Program-made: the position numbers and the translations under genes
Shown here: in pieces, positions 16,851 to 26,348 of the stretch
Position numbering within the stretch: the first letter of the stretch is position 1
Layout: each line of letters begins with the position of its first letter
Source of the DNA: an uncultured Draconibacterium sp.
GTDB taxonomy: Bacteria > Bacteroidota > Bacteroidia > Bacteroidales > Prolixibacteraceae
Assembly: GCF_963677565.1 (NCBI RefSeq)
Contig: NZ_OY781982.1
Coordinates: 186,001-250,000 of the forward strand
Reading direction: 5' to 3'
Length of the DNA stretch: 64,000 nt
Notes under the pieces: generated by a model
What the model was told of the DNA's origin: nothing
The model's input: the letters and a program-made list of their open reading frames with translations, nothing else
Databases searched by the model: none

Positions 16851-17172
16851 GATACTAGTCTGGTTAATAATTTCTCGAAAATTAATTTTCCGTGTACGTG
16901 CACGAAAGTAGAATTATATTTTAAATCTCACAAATTTTTAAGCTTTTTTAAAATCATTCCATGCTTATCAACACAGAATATATATTACTTACATACAATT
17001 ACTTAGTAATGCGTTACAGAAAAGAACAACACCGTATAATTTCCGGAATACATTACTTTCGTTAACTAATATCCACTTTCTGTAAATTATGCCCGTTCTA
17101 TACCATCAAAAAAACTTATCTTTGGAAATTATTAACCAAAACCTAGTTGACTTTAAAATATTTTTCAAAACC
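16851..17172. other. divergent intergenic region, uxaE / GH2
   Basis: 322 bases hold the two divergent promoters. The uxaE side has the palindrome at 16888-16907. The GH2 side shows ATTAC-TTA-GTAAT near 17000-17012, overlapping GTAATGCGTTAC, another imperfect dyad. No gene is seen apart from a 28-codon in-frame extension of the GH2 reading frame that lacks signal-peptide character. Confidence 0.4.
16888..16907. promoter_or_regulatory. imperfect palindromic operator upstream of uxaE
   Basis: A 20-bp dyad centred on the CpG of GTGTACGTGCAC pairs at 8 of 10 positions (arms TTxCGTG and CACGxAA). It lies 38 bp before the uxaE start and has the central CpG and size of LacI-family operators. It probably controls the uxaE-uxaC-kdgK-eda-dctPQM run. 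Confidence 0.5.
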
Positions 17173-20100
17173 ATGAGACAATTAAGCGTACTTTTTGCCC
17201 TCCTGTTTTTCACCAATTACCTTTTTGCACAAAATCAGCCGGCGGACTGGGAGAATCCTGCTCTTTTTAATATCAATAAAGAAGAACCACATGCCAGCCT
17301 TATGCCTTTTGAGTCGGTGACAGCTGCATTTACACAAAAGCCGCATCAATCGGTTTATTATAAAACACTGAGTGGTACCTGGAAATTTAACTGGGTAAGA
17401 AAACCTGCCGACCGGCCAATGGATTTTTTCAAACCGGATTACGATGTTTCCAATTGGGATGACATTCCGGTTCCGGCAAACTGGGAGTTAGAAGGATATG
17501 GTGTACCTATATATGTGAATCATCAATATGAATTCTCGGATTATAAAAGACCCGTTTCGCCCGAAATGAAATTTGTGGATGACATATATCCTGCCGATCC
17601 TGGCAAAGTGCCGCACGATTATAACCCCGTAGGTTCTTACCGCAGAACATTTACTATTCCTGAAAGCTGGAACGACCGCCAGGTTTTTATTCAGTTTGGA
17701 GCTGTTAAATCAGCTTTCTATTTATGGATAAACGGAGAAAAAGTGGGTTACTCGCAGGGAAGCAAAACTCCTGCAGAATGGGACATCACAAAATATTTAA
17801 AAGAAGGCGAGAATGTTGTGGCAGCAGAAGTGTATCGCTGGTCGGATGGTTCTTACCTGGAAGCGCAGGATTTTTGGCGGATAAGTGGCATTGAACGGGA
17901 CGTTTATCTCTATTCAACACCAAAAGTTCGAATCCGCGATTATTTTGCCAAACCCGACCTTGATGCTGAATACAAAAACGGACTGTTTAGCCTTGACGTT
18001 GATTTAAGCAATCACACCTCAAAATTAAAATCGGGAAATTATACCGTTAAATACGATATTTTTGATGAAGGAGGATATTCTTTATCGAGTCGAGAAGAAG
18101 AGGTAAAGATCAATAAAAAGGAAAATGCCTCCGTTCATTTCTCGGGAGGGAACATTCCAAACGTAAAAAAATGGACTGCCGAAACACCTAATTTATATAC
18201 ACTGGTAATTAGTTTAACCGACAGTGAAGGTAAAACGGTTGAAGCAGTAAGTTCAAAAATAGGTTTCCGCAAAATTGAGATCATTGACGAAGTGTTTCAC
18301 ATCAACGGTGTTCCGGTAACCATTAAAGGGGTAAACCGTCACGAACACGACCAATATAAAGGCCATGTTGTAAGCGAAGAGGCGATGATAAAAGAAATTG
18401 CGCTGATGAAGCAGTTCAATATTAATGCAGTGCGTACCAGCCACTACCCCAACGACGAACGTTTTTACGATTTGTGTGACAAATATGGCCTGTATGTTAC
18501 TAACGAAGCCAACATTGAATCGCATGGCATGTATTACGGTGAGCATTCGCTGGCCAAGAAACCTGAATGGACACCTGCACATGTCGACCGGAATATGCGC
18601 ATGGTGGAGCGCGATAAAAACCACCCCTGTGTAATTGTGTGGTCGATGGGAAATGAAGCCGGCGACGGAGAAGTTTTTTCAGCCGTTTACAAAGCTATAA
18701 AAGAACGCAATCCATCGCGACCGGTTCATTACGAGCGTGCTATTATGGGTGACAATACGGATATTTTTTGTCCGCAATACCCGAGTGTACAGGCACTGGA
18801 AAATTACGGGTCGAAACACCAGACCAAACCTTATATTTCGAGTGAATATTCGCATGCCATGGGAAACAGCAATGGGAACCTGGTTGATTTGTGGGAGGTG
18901 TTTAACCGCGACCGGAACGACCAGTTACAGGGCGGTTACATTTGGGACTGGATTGATCAGGCGCTGGTGAAAAAAGCCGACGATGGCACCGAATTCTGGG
19001 CTTACGGTGGCGATTACGGCGAAAATATGCCAACCGATTATAACTTTGTTTGCAATGGAATTATCTCTGCCGATTACACGCCGCATCCTGCTCTTTGGGA
19101 AGTAAAATATGCCTATCAAAATGTTAAAATTGAAAAAGTTGACAGGGAGTACAGAATTACCAATATGTTTGATTTTATTGATCTGAGCGATTACGAGATC
19201 AACTGGATAACCACGCGCGATGGTAAATATTGGCGATCAGGTGTTATAGAAGATTTCAATTTAAATCCGGGAGAATCTAAAAATATATCGATCGATGAGG
19301 GGATGATAGTTAGTTTCGATGATCCTGAATCTCATGAGTATTTTATTGATTTCTCAGTAAAACTTAAAAAGGATAAACCATTCCGAAAAGCCGGTTTCGA
19401 AATAGCGCATGAGCAATTTTCTCCCGACATGATAGTTATAGTCAACAATGCGGATGAAGAGGAGACCAATTCTCCAGCTCTGAAACTAGAAGAAACAAAA
19501 GATGAATTCAACATTGCCGGACAACAATTTACTATAACATTCGACAAAGCAACCGGCACAATTTCTTCGTATAAATTGAATGGAACCGAACTGATTCAAG
19601 AAGGTCCACAGGTAAATTTCTGGCGTCCTGCAAACGACAACGACAAAGGAAGCAACATGCTTGGCCGACTGGGAGTTTGGCGTGAGATTTCAAGAAACTT
19701 AAAACCGGTAAGTGTTACTGCTTTCCAAACCGAAGACAGCAAAGTTTACCTCACAACAAAATATAAACTTGAAGAGATAAACGCAACTCAGTCGGTCGTT
19801 CAAGTTGTTGATGGAAACGGCAGAATTGAGGTTACAAGCACTTTTGAAACTTCGAACAGCGAACTGCCAAATATTCCTCGCATTGGCATGCGCTGGGAAA
19901 TGCCGGTAAATTTTGATAACCTGAAATATTTTGGACGCGGACCACACGAAAACTACATCGACCGCAACCACAGCGCTTTTGTAGGTCTTTACAAAGGTAA
20001 AGTTGCCGATCAGTATTTTAACTACGTTCGTCCACAGGAAAACGGATACAAAACCGATGTTCACTGGTTCGAGTTGAGAAACGAAAACGGTTTGGGTTTA

Positions 20101-20349
20101 AAAATATCCGGCGATCCGGTGATCGGATTCTCAACCCTTCATAATCCTATTGAAGATTTTGATATGGAAGACAGTAACGACTACCGCCACACCAACGACA
20201 TCGTGAAAAAAGACGGCGTATTTATTTGCACCGACCTGATTCAAATGGGAGTTGCCGGCGATAATTCGTGGGGGGCACAACCAATGAATAAATACCAGGT
20301 TCCGGCAAAAGATTACCAATACAACTTTACCATTGAGCTGGTATTTTAA
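17173..20349 (+). CDS. GH2 beta-galactosidase (large LacZ type), exported
   Basis: A 1058-residue glycoside hydrolase. The start at 17173 (MRQLSVLFALLFFTNYLFAQ) is chosen because it gives a signal peptide, which the 28-codon upstream extension does not. Domains in order: jelly-roll GH2_N (about 30-215), Ig-like GH2 (220-330), TIM barrel (330-620), a further Ig-like part and a Bgal_small_N domain (about 780-1050). The acid/base Glu495 is in WSMGNEAGDG and the nucleophile Glu558 in SSEYSHAMG. It should remove terminal beta-galactose from oligosaccharides in the periplasm or at the surface. GH20 follows 35 bp downstream, suggesting joint attack on Gal-GlcNAc units. Confidence 0.95.
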   Translation: MRQLSVLFALLFFTNYLFAQNQPADWENPALFNINKEEPHASLMPFESVTAAFTQKPHQSVYYKTLSGTWKFNWVRKPADRPMDFFKPDYDVSNWDDIPVPANWELEGYGVPIYVNHQYEFSDYKRPVSPEMKFVDDIYPADPGKVPHDYNPVGSYRRTFTIPESWNDRQVFIQFGAVKSAFYLWINGEKVGYSQGSKTPAEWDITKYLKEGENVVAAEVYRWSDGSYLEAQDFWRISGIERDVYLYSTPKVRIRDYFAKPDLDAEYKNGLFSLDVDLSNHTSKLKSGNYTVKYDIFDEGGYSLSSREEEVKINKKENASVHFSGGNIPNVKKWTAETPNLYTLVISLTDSEGKTVEAVSSKIGFRKIEIIDEVFHINGVPVTIKGVNRHEHDQYKGHVVSEEAMIKEIALMKQFNINAVRTSHYPNDERFYDLCDKYGLYVTNEANIESHGMYYGEHSLAKKPEWTPAHVDRNMRMVERDKNHPCVIVWSMGNEAGDGEVFSAVYKAIKERNPSRPVHYERAIMGDNTDIFCPQYPSVQALENYGSKHQTKPYISSEYSHAMGNSNGNLVDLWEVFNRDRNDQLQGGYIWDWIDQALVKKADDGTEFWAYGGDYGENMPTDYNFVCNGIISADYTPHPALWEVKYAYQNVKIEKVDREYRITNMFDFIDLSDYEINWITTRDGKYWRSGVIEDFNLNPGESKNISIDEGMIVSFDDPESHEYFIDFSVKLKKDKPFRKAGFEIAHEQFSPDMIVIVNNADEEETNSPALKLEETKDEFNIAGQQFTITFDKATGTISSYKLNGTELIQEGPQVNFWRPANDNDKGSNMLGRLGVWREISRNLKPVSVTAFQTEDSKVYLTTKYKLEEINATQSVVQVVDGNGRIEVTSTFETSNSELPNIPRIGMRWEMPVNFDNLKYFGRGPHENYIDRNHSAFVGLYKGKVADQYFNYVRPQENGYKTDVHWFELRNENGLGLKISGDPVIGFSTLHNPIEDFDMEDSNDYRHTNDIVKKDGVFICTDLIQMGVAGDNSWGAQPMNKYQVPAKDYQYNFTIELVF

Positions 20350-20384
20350 AATTACATAAATCAACTAAAGAAGAGAGAAATACA

Positions 20385-22691
20385 ATGAAGATCGCATCAT
20401 TTTTTATTGTCGCAATGACAATTTGTTTGGGTTTGTTTGCCCAAACTGCAGACATCGTCCCCAAGCCGGTAACTGTTATAAAAAAAGAAGGAGTTTTTAA
20501 TTTAACAGCCAACACCAAAGTCCTTTTTGAGGCCTCAAATGAAATTGAAGCTGATTTCGCTGATCTGGCCAGGGACATTTTAAAAAATGCAACCGGAAAT
20601 GCCCCGGAGTTTGCAACACCAAATACGAACAAAGAAGGTAATATTCTTATCCAGCTCAATAATCCGCTCGATACTAAAATCGGCAACGAAGGTTATACGC
20701 TTTCTATTCAACCTGATCGTGTATTTCTGAATGCCAATACCACTGCCGGATTATTTTATGGTGTTCAAAGCATCTGGCAGTTGTTAACAGCAAACGAAGG
20801 TACTACCCTGCCCTGCATGGATATTACCGATTATCCTCGTTTTGGCTGGCGTGGTTTGCACCTTGATGTTTCGCGGCACTTTATGCCCGTTGAATTTATT
20901 TACAAGTACATCGATTACATCGCATTGCACAAAATGAATGTCTTTCACTGGCATTTGGTGGATGATCAGGGTTGGCGGATTGAAATCAAAAAATACCCAA
21001 AACTCACTGAAGTTGGTGCTTTCCGTGCCGACCGTGAAGATCTGGACTGGAACTCAAGAAAAGAACCGGTAAAAGAAAACGAGCCAAAATACGGAGGTTT
21101 TTATTCACAGGAGGATGTAAAAGCCATTGTTGAATACGCCCGAAAAAAACATGTAACGGTAATTCCTGAAATTGAAATGCCTGCTCACGTTATGTCAGCG
21201 TTGGCAGCTTATCCTGAATTTTCTTGCACCGGGGAGTATAAACCTGTACCTCCGGGCGGAGTTTGGCCGATCACACATATTTTTTGTGCCGGGAAAGAAG
21301 AGACATTTAACTTTCTGGAGGATGTTTTGACTGAAGTTATGGAACTTTTCCCGTCAACATACATCCACATTGGAGGTGATGAAGCAACAAAAACTGAATG
21401 GGAAAAATGTGAGCTCTGCCAAAAACGTATGACCGACGAAGGCTTAAAAGATGAACATGAATTGCAAGCCTACTTCATAAAACGAATCGAGAAATTCCTG
21501 AATAAAAACGGCCGCCAGTTAATTGGCTGGGACGAAATTCTGGAAGGCGGATTGGATCCAACGGCAACTATTATGTCGTGGCGTGGTGCTGATCCCGGAA
21601 TACGTGCTGCAAAAGCCGGTCACGATGTGGTAATGTCGCCAACCTCGCACTGCTACTTCGATTATTACCAGGGAGATCCTTCGCTGGAACCAAAGGCTTT
21701 TGGAGGAAATATTACATTGAAAAAAGTGTACAATTTCGAACCGGTTCCTGCTGAATTGAATGCTGAAGAAGCAAAACATATAATTGGTGCACAAGCCAAC
21801 ATCTGGACAGAATATATGCCCGACGGCCGCCATGTGGAATACATGATCATGCCGCGAATGAGTGCTCTTTCAGAAGTATTGTGGTCGCCAAAAGATACGA
21901 AAGACTGGGGCGATTTCTCTAAAAGAATGGAAAGCCAGTACAAACGTTTCGACAAGCTGGAAATAAACTATGCAACCAGTGCATTCCAGGTTTCTGCAAA
22001 ACCGGAATTGGATCCGACAAATAAGGCCATAAAAGTTTCATTGAGCACCGATGCCTGGAATCCGGATATTTATTATACCACCAACGGATCGGAACCAAGT
22101 GCACAATCAAAAAAATATACGCAGCCTTTTACAATCAGTAAATCGGGAACTGTGAAAGCAGTGGTTATTCAGGATGGCAATCAGAAATCGCAGCCACTGG
22201 CTACCGATTTTATTATTCATAAAGCCATTGCATGTAAAGTGGATCAAAAGTACCCAAATAGCAAAAGCTATGAGTCGACCGGCGAATATGCACTGGTAGA
22301 TGGAATTAAAGGCTCAAAAGACCACCACGACGGAAACTGGAAAGGATTTAATGCCAAAGATCTGGTTGCAACGATTGATTTAGGCGAATCGGAATCGTTT
22401 TCAAAAGTAAGTACCGGAGTACTTCAGGATAACGGCGCATGGATTTTTTACCCAACTCACTTTACAGTTGAAGTTTCTGAAGACGGCAAAAACTTCAAAA
22501 AACTGGGAACGGTAAAGAATAAAGTAAGTGCAAAAGACGGAGAACGCCAGATTCAAGACCTGGTGCTAAATAAAAAAGGTAAGGGACGTTATATTCGTGT
22601 TACTGCAGCACATTTAACAAGCTGTCCGAAAGGCCACGCTGGTGAAGGACAACCCGGCTGGCTGTTTGTTGATGAAATTATTGTAGAATAA
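20385..22691 (+). CDS. GH20 beta-N-acetylhexosaminidase, exported
   Basis: A 768-residue enzyme releasing terminal GlcNAc or GalNAc. Signal peptide about 1-19 (ending LFAQ). Domains: GH20b N-terminal alpha/beta (about 25-145), a GH20 TIM barrel with the catalytic pair Asp332-Glu333 in HIGGDEATKTEW and the substrate-assisted architecture of the family, then a CHB_HEX_C-like domain (about 540-615; YYTTNGSEP). A C-terminal F5/8-type discoidin-like carbohydrate-binding domain (about 630-768) follows. It is in an operon with GH2 and ends at a strong terminator. Confidence 0.95.
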   Translation: MKIASFFIVAMTICLGLFAQTADIVPKPVTVIKKEGVFNLTANTKVLFEASNEIEADFADLARDILKNATGNAPEFATPNTNKEGNILIQLNNPLDTKIGNEGYTLSIQPDRVFLNANTTAGLFYGVQSIWQLLTANEGTTLPCMDITDYPRFGWRGLHLDVSRHFMPVEFIYKYIDYIALHKMNVFHWHLVDDQGWRIEIKKYPKLTEVGAFRADREDLDWNSRKEPVKENEPKYGGFYSQEDVKAIVEYARKKHVTVIPEIEMPAHVMSALAAYPEFSCTGEYKPVPPGGVWPITHIFCAGKEETFNFLEDVLTEVMELFPSTYIHIGGDEATKTEWEKCELCQKRMTDEGLKDEHELQAYFIKRIEKFLNKNGRQLIGWDEILEGGLDPTATIMSWRGADPGIRAAKAGHDVVMSPTSHCYFDYYQGDPSLEPKAFGGNITLKKVYNFEPVPAELNAEEAKHIIGAQANIWTEYMPDGRHVEYMIMPRMSALSEVLWSPKDTKDWGDFSKRMESQYKRFDKLEINYATSAFQVSAKPELDPTNKAIKVSLSTDAWNPDIYYTTNGSEPSAQSKKYTQPFTISKSGTVKAVVIQDGNQKSQPLATDFIIHKAIACKVDQKYPNSKSYESTGEYALVDGIKGSKDHHDGNWKGFNAKDLVATIDLGESESFSKVSTGVLQDNGAWIFYPTHFTVEVSEDGKNFKKLGTVKNKVSAKDGERQIQDLVLNKKGKGRYIRVTAAHLTSCPKGHAGEGQPGWLFVDEIIVE

Positions 22692-22696
22692 AATAT

Positions 22697-22727
22697 AAAA
22701 GGGCACGACTGAAGTTCGTGCCCTTTT
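22697..22727. terminator. bidirectional terminator between convergent genes
   Basis: AAAAGGGCACGA (22697-22708) pairs perfectly with TCGTGCCCTTTT (22716-22727). The A-run and T-run flanks let it serve both the GH20 gene and the convergent methyltransferase gene. Confidence 0.9.
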
Positions 22728-22738
22728 CATTTCATTTT

Positions 22739-23584
22739 CTACTCCGTTTTACGGGCAACCGTAAAAGTCACATGCTCTCCGCTAAACAGGTCTCCCCCCG
22801 GCAAAACATCTTCGTAAAAGGTGAAATTCTCCCATCCCATTTCTGTCAACATATTCACTAAATCGGTTTGTGAAAAAAAGTGAGTCCAGAAACGATAGAC
22901 ATCAACTTTTTCCTCTTCACTTACTATTTGGTGCTGGTAAAGAATTACTTTTTCATGTTCATACAAGAATGACTCTGAAAGCGCAAGGAAAGGCTCCGGC
23001 TTCCAGAATCCTGCTTCCGCAACTTCCCAGTTTTTGGGAGCTACTTTTTTAGGCAGCTCCTTATCATTCAATACATCGAATATAAGGGTACCTCCGGGTT
23101 TCAGAACTTTGTATATAAATCGAAGCAATTTTGCTCTGTCGTCAGGCAGCAAAACTCCCAGATCAGTATAAATCAACAAAACCAGATCAAAACTTTGTTC
23201 CGGCAAATCCAATTCCAGGTAATTTGCTTGCAGGTATCCAATTTCAAGTCCGTCTTGTTTCGCCTTGTTTTTTGCGTAATTGATTGAATTTCCCGAGAAA
23301 TCAACACCGGTTACGGAGTGACCTTTTTCCGCCAGCATGGTTGAATATAAACCGGGGCCACACCCCAAATCAAGGATATTCATTCTTTCTCCACCCGACT
23401 TTTCCAAAATCCAGCCCACTGTATTTTTTATGGTTGCCTGTTTACGACTGGCGAGGTCAATATTTTCGTTCAGATGCACCTGCAAAAGTTGTTTCGAAAT
23501 GTATTCATCGGTCCACATAATTGCAGTACCCGGTTCGTAAAGTTTTGGTTTTTGGGTATTAACCAATAATTTATTGAGTTTCAT
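22739..23584 (-). CDS. class I SAM-dependent methyltransferase
   Basis: A 281-residue cytoplasmic enzyme with a Rossmann-like methyltransferase domain. The SAM-binding glycine motif is ILDLGCGPGLYSTMLAEKGH (about 70-89), followed by the acidic ribose contact VTGVDFS and the post-motif LKPGGTLIFDVLN. The N-terminal region (YEPGTAIMWTDEYISKQLLQVHLNE) is typical of a Methyltransf_25-like subgroup. The substrate cannot be predicted. It is a single gene, convergent with GH20. Confidence 0.88.
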   Translation of the reverse strand: MKLNKLLVNTQKPKLYEPGTAIMWTDEYISKQLLQVHLNENIDLASRKQATIKNTVGWILEKSGGERMNILDLGCGPGLYSTMLAEKGHSVTGVDFSGNSINYAKNKAKQDGLEIGYLQANYLELDLPEQSFDLVLLIYTDLGVLLPDDRAKLLRFIYKVLKPGGTLIFDVLNDKELPKKVAPKNWEVAEAGFWKPEPFLALSESFLYEHEKVILYQHQIVSEEEKVDVYRFWTHFFSQTDLVNMLTEMGWENFTFYEDVLPGGDLFSGEHVTFTVARKTE

Positions 23585-23928
23585 TTTTAGTATAAATTAA
23601 TGAGTAAAATAATTTGATATAAAAAGAATCACACAAGCAAAATTCTCACCTGTGTAAATCAACTCCGTATGGAGTGTTTCTGCTATGTAATCTCAATAAA
23701 TGAAGTGCTGCAAAGTTAAAAACTATTTTTGGATAATAAATATTTTTAGCTAATCCCCAACAAAAAGTAATCCAGTCATTCGATTCATTTTCAAATAGAT
23801 ACTTTTTTGTCTTATTAATCAAAAATCCCTAATTCCATGCACCTTTTAGTGCATTCTAAATTAGCACCTTAGCTAAACATTTCTGACTTATATTCGTTTT
23901 ATTGGCGACTGATTAACAAGAATCGTTT
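23585..23928. other. divergent intergenic region, methyltransferase / E1
   Basis: 344 AT-rich bases. The only structure noted is a short dyad TGCAC-N6-GTGCA at 23838-23853, about 80 bp before the E1 start. No gene is seen. Confidence 0.4.
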
Positions 23929-26340
23929 ATGTATTTAGAAAAGGAAAAACCGGTAACAAAGAACCAGGTATCTGCAAAGGAAGCACTACAAGATTACTTT
24001 ATTGCAAGCTTAAGCCGCCAGCTAAGTGTAATGGGCCGACGCGAGGTTCACAATGGCCGTGCGCACTTTGGTATTTTTGGTGATGGAAAGGAAATAGCTC
24101 AGATTGCTTACGCCAAGACTTTTAAAAAAGGTGACTGGCGTTCGGGATACTACCGCGATCAAACTTTTATGCTCGCTCTGGGACTGCTTGAACCGGAAGA
24201 GTTTTTTGCCATGATTTACGGCGATACCGACGACGAAATCAATCCATCTACAGGCGGACGAAATTTCAATAATCATTTTAGTACGAGAAATATCACTGAG
24301 TCAGGTGAAATAAAAGATCTTGCCGATCAATACAATTCTGCTTCCGATATTTCATCAACCGGTGGACAAATGCCACGTTTGCTTGGGCTGGCGCAAGCCT
24401 CGAAAATGGTTCGTCAACAGCCGGAGTTAAGAAAGCAACTGAACAATAATGTTACCGGTAACGAGGTGGCATTTGGCAGTATCGGCGATGCCAGTACTTC
24501 CGAAGGAATTTTCTTTGAAACGATTAACGCTGCCGGAGTTTTGCAGGTTCCGCTGGCAGTGGCCATTTATGATGATGGTTTCGGAATAAGTGTCCCAATT
24601 GAACTGCAGACAACAAAATCGAGCATTTCTGAAGCACTGGCAGGTTTTCAGAAAGATAAAAACACGAACGGGGTTAACATCTACAAATGTAAGGGATGGA
24701 GTTATCCTGATTTGGTTGAGACTTTTAAAAAAGGAATTGACAGCTGTCGGAAAAATCATATTCCGTCGGTTTTCCATATAAACGAAGTTACACAGCCACA
24801 GGGGCACTCTACTTCGGGATCGCACGAGCGTTACAAAACAAAAGAACGCCTGGCGTGGGAAAAAGAATACGATGGCATTAACCAAATGCGTAAATGGCTT
24901 TTGGATTCAGGAATTGCTGATGAAGAGATGTTGGTTGAAATTGAAAAATCGGCACAAACAAGAGCGAAAGAAGCCCGAAAAAAAGCCTGGAAAAATTATA
25001 CTGAAGGTTACCAAAACGAACGAAACGAGTTGATCTCAATTCTAAAAAGAATTGATGAACAAAGTGAGCTGCAAAGTTTACGCCGTTTTGAAAAAGTAAC
25101 GGATAAGATTTTCCCGACGAGAAGATCACACGTAAGTTTTGCCAAGCGACTGAAACTCGAGCTTCATACCATGCCGAAGCTGGAAGATGAACGCAACATT
25201 TTAAAAGACTGGATCAGTCGTTTTGAAGAACGCACCGCCGGTTTTTACAACGGAGAATTACACCGAACCGGATCGGACGCTGCCCTGAATGTAAAAGCAG
25301 TTGCAGTAGAATACGATGAAAAATCTTCCGATGTAAACGGATCGGTAGTAGTAAATAAAAATTTTGATGCACTGTTTGACAAATACCCCAACCTGGTAAC
25401 TTTTGGTGAAGATACCGGGAAGCTGGGTGATGTAAATCAGGGGATGAAAGGCATGCAGGAAAAATATGGCAAAGTTCGTGTTGACGATGCCGGAATCCGC
25501 GAAGCAACCATCATCGGACAGGGAATTGGACTGGCAATGCGTGGCTTCCGCCCTATTGCCGAAATTCAATACCTCGACTACCTAATTTACGCACAATCTC
25601 AATTAAGCGATGATCTGGCAACATTACAATACCGTACGAAAGGACGCCAGGCTGCACCGTTAATTGTGCGTACTCGGGGTCACCAATTGCAGGGAATCTG
25701 GCATGCCGGTTCGCCCATGCAAATGCTTTTGGGATCGATGCGTGGCGTGTACCTGTGTGTACCCCGCGACCTTACACAAGCTGCCGGTTTTTACAATACT
25801 TTACTGGCTGGTAACGACCCTGCATTGGTAATTGAGCCGCTGAAAGGCTATAACGTTAAAGAAAAACTGCCGGCCAACCATGGTGAATATAAAGTTCCGC
25901 TGGGAGTTCCGGAGATTATGCAGGAAGGGACGGACGTTACCGTGGTTACTTATGCCTGGAACGTACACCATGCAGTAAAAACAGCAAAACTGTTGCAGGA
26001 CTTTAAAGGCATTTCCATTGAGGTGATCGATGTGCAGACCTTAATGCCCTTTGATGTAAATCATATTATCCTGGAATCCATAAAAAAAACAGGAAAAGTA
26101 ATTTTTATGGACGAAGATGTACCCGGTGGAGGAACAGCTTACATGATGCAAAAAGTTATCGAGGAGCAAAAAGCGTTTGATTATTTGGATACCGCACCGC
26201 GAACACTTTCGGCACAGGAGCACCGCCCGGCATACGGTATTGATGGCGAATATTTCTCGAAGCCAAACGTCGAGTTGCTTTTCAGAAATGTTTATGAGAT
26301 GATGCGCGAAGTTGAGCCTGATCGTTTTCCGGAGTTATAA
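23929..26340 (+). CDS. fused alpha/beta E1 of a 2-oxoacid (branched-chain) dehydrogenase
   Basis: An 803-residue thiamine-diphosphate enzyme with E1-alpha (about 1-420) and E1-beta (about 460-803) on one chain, as in Bacteroidota 2-oxoisovalerate dehydrogenase E1. The alpha half has the TPP motif starting GDASTSEG (187-194) and ending in YDDGFGISVP. The beta half shows GEDTGKLGDVNQGMKGM, RVDDAGIREATIIGQGIG and EIQYLDYL. It decarboxylates branched-chain 2-oxoacids and passes the acyl group to a lipoyl E2 that is not in the window. It is a monocistronic gene, convergent with the regulator at 26349. Confidence 0.93.
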   Translation: MYLEKEKPVTKNQVSAKEALQDYFIASLSRQLSVMGRREVHNGRAHFGIFGDGKEIAQIAYAKTFKKGDWRSGYYRDQTFMLALGLLEPEEFFAMIYGDTDDEINPSTGGRNFNNHFSTRNITESGEIKDLADQYNSASDISSTGGQMPRLLGLAQASKMVRQQPELRKQLNNNVTGNEVAFGSIGDASTSEGIFFETINAAGVLQVPLAVAIYDDGFGISVPIELQTTKSSISEALAGFQKDKNTNGVNIYKCKGWSYPDLVETFKKGIDSCRKNHIPSVFHINEVTQPQGHSTSGSHERYKTKERLAWEKEYDGINQMRKWLLDSGIADEEMLVEIEKSAQTRAKEARKKAWKNYTEGYQNERNELISILKRIDEQSELQSLRRFEKVTDKIFPTRRSHVSFAKRLKLELHTMPKLEDERNILKDWISRFEERTAGFYNGELHRTGSDAALNVKAVAVEYDEKSSDVNGSVVVNKNFDALFDKYPNLVTFGEDTGKLGDVNQGMKGMQEKYGKVRVDDAGIREATIIGQGIGLAMRGFRPIAEIQYLDYLIYAQSQLSDDLATLQYRTKGRQAAPLIVRTRGHQLQGIWHAGSPMQMLLGSMRGVYLCVPRDLTQAAGFYNTLLAGNDPALVIEPLKGYNVKEKLPANHGEYKVPLGVPEIMQEGTDVTVVTYAWNVHHAVKTAKLLQDFKGISIEVIDVQTLMPFDVNHIILESIKKTGKVIFMDEDVPGGGTAYMMQKVIEEQKAFDYLDTAPRTLSAQEHRPAYGIDGEYFSKPNVELLFRNVYEMMREVEPDRFPEL

Positions 26341-26348
26341 GAAAGTAT

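Noticed and set aside
17089..17172. 28-codon extension of the GH2 frame
   Set aside because: It would bury the signal peptide that begins at 17173.
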